Part shown: positions 59,840 through 64,000 of the stretch, piece by piece | Numbering within the stretch: the stretch's first letter is position 1 | Layout: every line of letters begins with the position of its first letter | Assembly (NCBI RefSeq): GCF_027111255.2 | Contig: NZ_CP114285.2 | Location: 4,898,001 to 4,962,000 of the forward strand | DNA: 64,000 nucleotides | Origin: Flavobacterium flavigenum | GTDB taxonomy: Bacteria; Bacteroidota; Bacteroidia; Flavobacteriales; Flavobacteriaceae | Direction of reading: 5' to 3' | Notes under the pieces: model-generated | Database searches by the model: none | What the model was told of the DNA's origin: nothing | What the model saw: only the letters and a program-made list of their open reading frames with translations | Position numbers and translations under genes: made by a program

Positions 59840-61291
59840 ATGAAAATAAGAAATAAATTAATGGGTACAACTGCCCTTTTATCAATAGGGTTAATGGGAA
59901 CAGCAAATGCCCAAATAGGTAAACCGTTTATACATGATCCGTCTACCATCATGGAATGTGAAGGAAAGTATTACACATTTGGCACTCGTGGAGGGGGATT
60001 AATATCTGAGGATGGCTGGACCTGGAATGAAGGAGGCGTTAGGCCAGGGGGAGGAGCTGCTCCTGATGTAGTAAAAATTGGTGATCGCTATCTTATTGCC
60101 TACGGCTCAACTGGTGGTGGACTTGGAGGTGGTCATGATGGACAAATAAATACGATGTGGAATAAGACTCTTGATCCAAATTCTCCAAACTTTAAATATT
60201 CGGAACCTATAGTGGTTGCTTCTTCCAGTAATATGGAAGATAACGATGCAATTGATCCGGGACTTCTTTTAGATCCTACTGATGGCAGATTATGGTGTTC
60301 TTACGGAACGTATTTCGGTTTTATTCGTCTTGTGGAACTTGATCCTAAAACCGGAGCACGCGTAAAAGGTAACAAAGCGATAGATATCGCAATTGATTGT
60401 GAAGCAACTGATTTGATATATCGTGATGGATGGTATTATCTTCTTGGAACACACGGAACTTGTTGTGATGGTGCCAACTCTACTTATAATATTGTAGTTG
60501 GACGTTCTAAAAAAGTTACAGGTCCATACCTTGATAACATGGGTAGGGATATGTTAAAAGGAGGCGGAAAAATGGTAATTGCAGCAGGTGGAAGAGTTAA
60601 CGGACCAGGACACTTTGGACTTGTTGACCTTGGTGACGGAGTTCATAAAATGTCCTGCCATTATGAAGCAGATCTGGATCAAAACGGACGCAGCGTATTG
60701 GGTATTCGTCCTTTATTATGGAAAAATGGATGGCCGGTTGCAGGAGATAATTTCAAAGAAGGAACCTATGAAATTGAATCGGAGAGAAGAGGATATGCTT
60801 TAGAATTAGCAGTAGATTTCGTTCGCATGCCAGACAGAATGCGTCCGTGGGAACATGATCCTAATGAGCCGGTAAAAGCAGTTCCGTCTCAGCAATTATC
60901 AGATGTAATAGATACCTGGCCGAAAGGAAATACCAATATTCGTATAGGAGATTATATGTTTCGGCCTCATCAAAAATGGACCATTACAGCAGCTCCAAAT
61001 GCAGGAGGATATCTTGGAGCACCCTATTATAAAATAGTAATAGCAGGAACAGAGCGTGCATTAGCAGCCACAGAAGAGGGTGAATTAATAAGTGTTCCTA
61101 AATTTACAGGCGCGCCAGAACAATTATGGCGTATTGATCAATTAATTGACGGAACCTATAGGATAATGCCAAAAGTGGTTCCGAATTCTAATGAAAAATT
61201 AGCATTAGTTTCTTCTGGAGACAGTACACCAACACTTGCAAAATTTGATATGAATAGTGATAATTCTAAATGGAATTTTAGAGCACACTAA
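59840..61291 (+). CDS. Secreted GH43 arabinanase-like enzyme
   Basis: A 483-residue protein with signal peptide (LLSIGLMGTANAQ). The GH43 propeller shows the base Asp in IHDPSTIM, the modulating Asp in AIDPGLLLDP and the acid Glu in CEATDLIYR. HGTCCDGANSTYN and RVNGPGHFGLV fit the arabinan endo-1,5-alpha-L-arabinosidase group. Residues ~385-483 form a ricin-like or ligand-binding tail (APEQLWRIDQLIDGTYRI, DNSKWNFRAH). No T9SS tail. Endo-arabinanase activity is the likeliest role but not proved. The operon has a dedicated promoter with operator candidates. Confidence 0.83.
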   Translation: MKIRNKLMGTTALLSIGLMGTANAQIGKPFIHDPSTIMECEGKYYTFGTRGGGLISEDGWTWNEGGVRPGGGAAPDVVKIGDRYLIAYGSTGGGLGGGHDGQINTMWNKTLDPNSPNFKYSEPIVVASSSNMEDNDAIDPGLLLDPTDGRLWCSYGTYFGFIRLVELDPKTGARVKGNKAIDIAIDCEATDLIYRDGWYYLLGTHGTCCDGANSTYNIVVGRSKKVTGPYLDNMGRDMLKGGGKMVIAAGGRVNGPGHFGLVDLGDGVHKMSCHYEADLDQNGRSVLGIRPLLWKNGWPVAGDNFKEGTYEIESERRGYALELAVDFVRMPDRMRPWEHDPNEPVKAVPSQQLSDVIDTWPKGNTNIRIGDYMFRPHQKWTITAAPNAGGYLGAPYYKIVIAGTERALAATEEGELISVPKFTGAPEQLWRIDQLIDGTYRIMPKVVPNSNEKLALVSSGDSTPTLAKFDMNSDNSKWNFRAH

Positions 61292-61306
61292 ATATCTGTT
61301 CAATAT

Positions 61307-61350
61307 AAAATGAAAGGCGTACTTAAAATAGGTACGCCTTTCATTTTTTT
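61307..61350 (+). terminator. Terminator after the GH43 operon
   Basis: A long stem ATGAAAGGCGTAC/GTACGCCTTTCAT (about 61310-61322 and 61332-61344) with a T-run to 61350. Strong and bidirectional; the convergent sulfurtransferase may share it. Confidence 0.9.
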
Positions 61351-61370
61351 GCTGATTAAGTAATTTAATT

Positions 61371-62219
61371 TTACTTTGTTACCATAGGTTTATTACTTCT
61401 AGACCATTCACTCCATGATCCTGTGTAAAGCTGCGGAATTGGAATTCCAGCATAATCCATTGCTAATAGAGTGTGACAAGCCGTAACACCGGAACCGCAA
61501 TGAACGATTACATTCTCCGGTTTCACGAAACCTAAAATTTCAGTATATTTTTTTGCCAGTTTTTCAGCAGAAAGATAAAAGCCGTTTTCGTCCAGGTTTT
61601 CGCTGAAAGGAACATTGATAGCACCTGGAATGTGGCCAGCAATCAAATCAAGCGGTTCCGTAAGACCCTCAAAACGATTTTTATCCCTTACGTCAATTAC
61701 GATATTTTCAGGGTTGTTGCGGGCTTTATCTACTTCACTGATATTGCTTAAAGGAAGCTGCCAGTCTAAAACCGGATATTTTTCAGCTGTATCAAAACTT
61801 TCAATTCCGGTATTTAATGGAAAACCTTTATGGATTGCCGCCTGATAACCTCCGTTTAAAACCTGTATTTTTTGGTGACCAACAGCTTTTAGCATCCACC
61901 AAAATCTTGATGCTGCGTTCGAACCGTTTTTATCGTCATAAACAATAACGTGACTTTGCGGTGTAATACCAAGTTTAGACAGGACTTCTGAAAATTTTTC
62001 CAACGAAGGCAATGGATGTCTTCCGCCATTTGCAGGATTGCAGTCCACAGAAGCCAAATCACGGTTTAGATCTACATAACGTGCACCTTTCAAATGTTCT
62101 TTTTTATAATTTTCCTCCATATTAAGTCCGGCTCTGGCATCAACCAATATAATTTCGGATGAATTTTCTAGCTGAAGTAATGCTTCGGGTTCGATTATAG
62201 GAGACCAATTTTGTGACAT
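61371..62219 (-). CDS. Thiosulfate/3-mercaptopyruvate sulfurtransferase
   Basis: A 282-residue protein with two rhodanese domains. The catalytic Cys is in VIVHCGSGVTACHTLLAM near residue 240, and this loop (CGSGVTA) is the 3-mercaptopyruvate type. The N-terminal domain is inactive in the usual way (VYDDKNGSNAASRFWWML). It moves sulfur to cyanide or thiols. The DUF1398 gene lies 19 bases upstream on the same strand, so they may be cotranscribed. Confidence 0.92.
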   Translation of the reverse strand: MSQNWSPIIEPEALLQLENSSEIILVDARAGLNMEENYKKEHLKGARYVDLNRDLASVDCNPANGGRHPLPSLEKFSEVLSKLGITPQSHVIVYDDKNGSNAASRFWWMLKAVGHQKIQVLNGGYQAAIHKGFPLNTGIESFDTAEKYPVLDWQLPLSNISEVDKARNNPENIVIDVRDKNRFEGLTEPLDLIAGHIPGAINVPFSENLDENGFYLSAEKLAKKYTEILGFVKPENVIVHCGSGVTACHTLLAMDYAGIPIPQLYTGSWSEWSRSNKPMVTK

Positions 62220-62238
62220 CTGAATTTGTTATAGATAA

Positions 62239-62628
62239 TTAATCAGGTATTTTTTCGATCAGGATTTCATTACCTGATTTATCAAAATAGGTACAGGTCA
62301 TTTCCATAATATCAACACGCCATTTTGCGATTCCGCATTGTCCTGAGTGATTGCAAAAAGTAATATAATCTGTCTGACCATCCTGATGCGCTACCAGAAA
62401 TTCTATAAAACGTTCTTTATTGGCTGTATCTTCAACTTTTATTTCAGGGTATTTTTCTTCTGAAATCACAGAATAATTATTTACACCATAATATTCAACA
62501 TGCCCATCGTTAACAAACGTATCATACCCTTTTACGCCCAAAATAATTAGGTCCTGTATATAATTTGGAAAATCGGCACCGTTTTTTACTTTGGCATGTG
62601 CCTCTTTTATTTGTTCGATTGTAAACAT
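62239..62628 (-). CDS. DUF1398 protein
   Basis: A 129-residue protein. Family marks: FTIEQIKEAHAKVKNGADFP, GVKGYDTFVNDGHVEYYG, FIEFLVAHQDGQTDYITFC and GIAKWRVDIMEMTCTYFD. It is related to the YbcV type of uncharacterised cytosolic protein; function unknown. The length is normal. Sits between the hydrolase and sulfurtransferase genes on the same strand with gaps of 19-23 bases. Confidence 0.88.
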   Translation of the reverse strand: MFTIEQIKEAHAKVKNGADFPNYIQDLIILGVKGYDTFVNDGHVEYYGVNNYSVISEEKYPEIKVEDTANKERFIEFLVAHQDGQTDYITFCNHSGQCGIAKWRVDIMEMTCTYFDKSGNEILIEKIPD

Positions 62629-62651
62629 AAAATTTGATTTAAGGTTTTACT

Positions 62652-63644
62652 TTATTGTTTCAAAAATACGATTAATGGTTTTATAAACTGATCAAAAGAT
62701 TCAATATGTGGTAAATGTCCGGTGTTGGCGATTTCTACAAGTTGGGCATTCGGAATTGCTTTTTGAGTTTTTTTGCCCAGTTCGGCATAATTGCCCATTG
62801 TCTTCCTGACTTCTTCAGAAACTATCGGTTTCCCTAAAGCAGTTTTATCCCTTGTTCCGATAATTAATAAAGTTGGGCTTTTGATGTTTTTAAATTCGTA
62901 TAAAACCGGCTGCGTAAAAATCATATCATACATCAATGCGGAGTTCCATGCCACAACATTATAATTCGGAGCTGTTGTCCATCCCGCGCCAAGTTCAGCC
63001 CACTTTTGGAAATCAGCATTCCATTTACCGTCATAATAATTCGTCATTTGGTATTTTTTGATGGCTTCATAGTTTTGTTTTAATTCACTTTCGTACCACC
63101 AATCAACAGGTTTGTACGGGACGACTAATTTCCAGTCTTCTAAGCCAATCGGATTTTCCAAAACTAATTTCTCAGCAGTTTCCGGATACATTAGTGTAAA
63201 TCTTGCAGCTAACATTCCGCCCATGGAATGTCCTAAAACAGCTGTTTTTTTAATTCCCAAATGGTCTAAAAGTTTTTTGGTATTCTCGGCAAACTGCTGA
63301 AATGTATATTGGAAATTATCCGGTTTTGATGATTTTCCAAAACCAATCTGATCCGGGACAATAACACTGAAGCCTTCTTTTGCTAATGCTTTGATGGTAG
63401 TTTCCCAATAAGCCCCATTGAAATTTTTTCCGTGAAATAAGACAATGTTTTTATTATTGTAATTATTGGGTTTGATATCCATGTAAGCCATCTTTAAAAG
63501 CTGCCGCTGATTGCTTATTTCTAAAAAACTGACCGGAAATGGATATTCATAATTCGTTAAATTAATATCCAATGCTTTTATTTTTTCCTGCTGCGAAAAG
63601 CAAAGAAAAGGAAGTATGAGGAGTAAAAGTTTTAATTTTTTCAT
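62652..63644 (-). CDS. Exported alpha/beta hydrolase
   Basis: A 330-residue protein with signal peptide (LLLLILPFLCFSQQ). The alpha/beta fold has an oxyanion segment NIVLFHGKNFNG, the nucleophile elbow GHSMGGMLAARF (Ser), a likely acid Asp in LLIIGTRDKTALG and the His in ANTGHLPHIE. The substrate is unknown. First of three genes (hydrolase, DUF1398, sulfurtransferase) that lie tightly head to tail. Confidence 0.9.
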   Translation of the reverse strand: MKKLKLLLLILPFLCFSQQEKIKALDINLTNYEYPFPVSFLEISNQRQLLKMAYMDIKPNNYNNKNIVLFHGKNFNGAYWETTIKALAKEGFSVIVPDQIGFGKSSKPDNFQYTFQQFAENTKKLLDHLGIKKTAVLGHSMGGMLAARFTLMYPETAEKLVLENPIGLEDWKLVVPYKPVDWWYESELKQNYEAIKKYQMTNYYDGKWNADFQKWAELGAGWTTAPNYNVVAWNSALMYDMIFTQPVLYEFKNIKSPTLLIIGTRDKTALGKPIVSEEVRKTMGNYAELGKKTQKAIPNAQLVEIANTGHLPHIESFDQFIKPLIVFLKQ

Positions 63645-63868
63645 TTCAGCATGTTTTAACGGCGGTATTTATAAAATTAAAGCTTACCATTTTAAAAGCA
63701 AAACATAAAATCTTAAAGTTATCAGAAAATTAATGCTGTAAGAAAGATTTTTTTTAAAGAAAATGTGATAAATAGTAAGCAGTTAAGCAGCATACAGGAT
63801 GCAACAGGACAGACTCTCAACGGCTTATAACTATATTAGGTATAACTATTTAACCAATTTAACCAATT
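63645..63868 (+). promoter_or_regulatory. Upstream region of the last gene
   Basis: No gene and no TAnnTTTG box. It has a direct repeat TATAACTAT (about 63825-63835 and 63840-63850) and a TTTAACCAATTTAACCAATT tandem just before the ATG. Confidence 0.4.
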
Positions 63869-64000
63869 ATGAAAAAAATTACCTTAACGTTTAAGCATGC
63901 GCTTAAAGTTTTTATGGTCTGTGTATTAATCACCACCTTCAGTGATTTAAAAGCCCAGACACTGGCATTTCCGGAAGCTACAGGTTTTGGAAAATTTACC
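63869..64000 (+). CDS. Secreted pectate-lyase-like protein, first 44 codons
   Basis: The gene runs off the window. It has a signal peptide (about 1-29) ending LKAQ, then TLAFPEATGFGKFT. An N-terminal FPxAxGFGxxTxGGRGG block is typical of secreted PL1-type pectate lyases and related right-handed beta-helix proteins, and here it is partly seen. The class of lyase is not certain from 15 mature residues. It would add a pectin or arabinan-linked enzyme to the neighbourhood of the GH43 operon. Confidence 0.6.
   Translation, partial: MKKITLTFKHALKVFMVCVLITTFSDLKAQTLAFPEATGFGKFT

Noticed and set aside
1..64000. tRNA or rRNA genes in the gaps
   Set aside because: No cloverleaf or rRNA-like sequence was seen in any gap by eye; a tRNAscan run would confirm.

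Overview
The window looks like a chromosome segment of a Flavobacterium-type member of the Bacteroidota. The grounds are a low-GC genome, SusC/SusD pairs, type IX secretion C-terminal tails (a YPNP-like start and a final KxFIKK), promoters of the TAnnTTTG (-7) / TTTG (-33) kind, almost no Shine-Dalgarno sequences, and many dispersed intergenic palindromes. No tRNA, rRNA, CRISPR array, transposase or integrase was seen.

Bases 1-23,800 (+ strand) are one polysaccharide utilisation locus (PUL). In order it has the end of a GH92 alpha-mannosidase, a small GH43, SusC, SusD and a SusE-like lipoprotein, a very large GH31 carrying four SusE/F-like modules, a GH76 endo-alpha-1,6-mannanase with beta/gamma-crystallin and ricin modules, two tandem GH43 enzymes with ricin lectins (one also with PA14), and a GH31 with a C-terminal PA14 domain. 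Four enzymes carry T9SS sorting tails and should sit on the cell surface. The GH92, the first GH43 and the last GH31 lack one and are probably periplasmic. GH92 plus GH76 suggests an alpha-mannan backbone, perhaps a fungal or yeast wall glycan; the GH31 and GH43 enzymes would remove glucosyl-type and furanosyl or pentosyl decorations. That target is inferred.

Bases 24-34.7 kb hold housekeeping and small accessory genes: a fasciclin protein, a PhnA-like protein, coaD, a YetF-type membrane protein, ddl, a PASTA protein coupled to an RluD-type pseudouridine synthase, a HipA-like kinase overlapping a DUF3037 gene, an outer-membrane phospholipase A, a GNAT acetyltransferase and a lipoprotein. Bases 35-39.8 kb hold a NarK-like nitrate/nitrite transporter, an XRE regulator and an AT-rich two-gene cassette (an uncharacterised protein translationally coupled to a ClpB-like AAA+ ATPase). 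This cassette is the best candidate here for an undescribed system. A short copy of the 3' end of thrC lies at the left edge of this region and the real thrC lies at the right edge.

Bases 39.8-45.1 kb are a thrABC operon on the minus strand. A 33-codon, Thr/Ile-rich leader peptide precedes it, and its last Thr codons form one arm of a terminator-like hairpin, which looks like a compact attenuator. A nested pair of inverted repeats lies between thrB and thrC. Bases 45.4-58.7 kb hold hutH, a PhoU-like/PiT phosphate transport pair, an acyl-ACP thioesterase, miaA, a potassium channel, an exonuclease/GIY-YIG fusion, a four-helix-bundle protein, a YggS-type PLP protein, a 3-hydroxybutyryl-CoA dehydrogenase, a Gfo/Idh oxidoreductase, pcm and an unusual twin-domain ABC ATPase.

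Bases 58.7-61.3 kb are a two-gene secreted operon (an unrecognised exported protein and a GH43 arabinanase-like enzyme) behind a promoter with a tandem 10-bp repeat and a palindromic operator. The right end has a sulfurtransferase, a DUF1398 protein, an alpha/beta hydrolase and the first 44 codons of a probable pectate-lyase-like gene.
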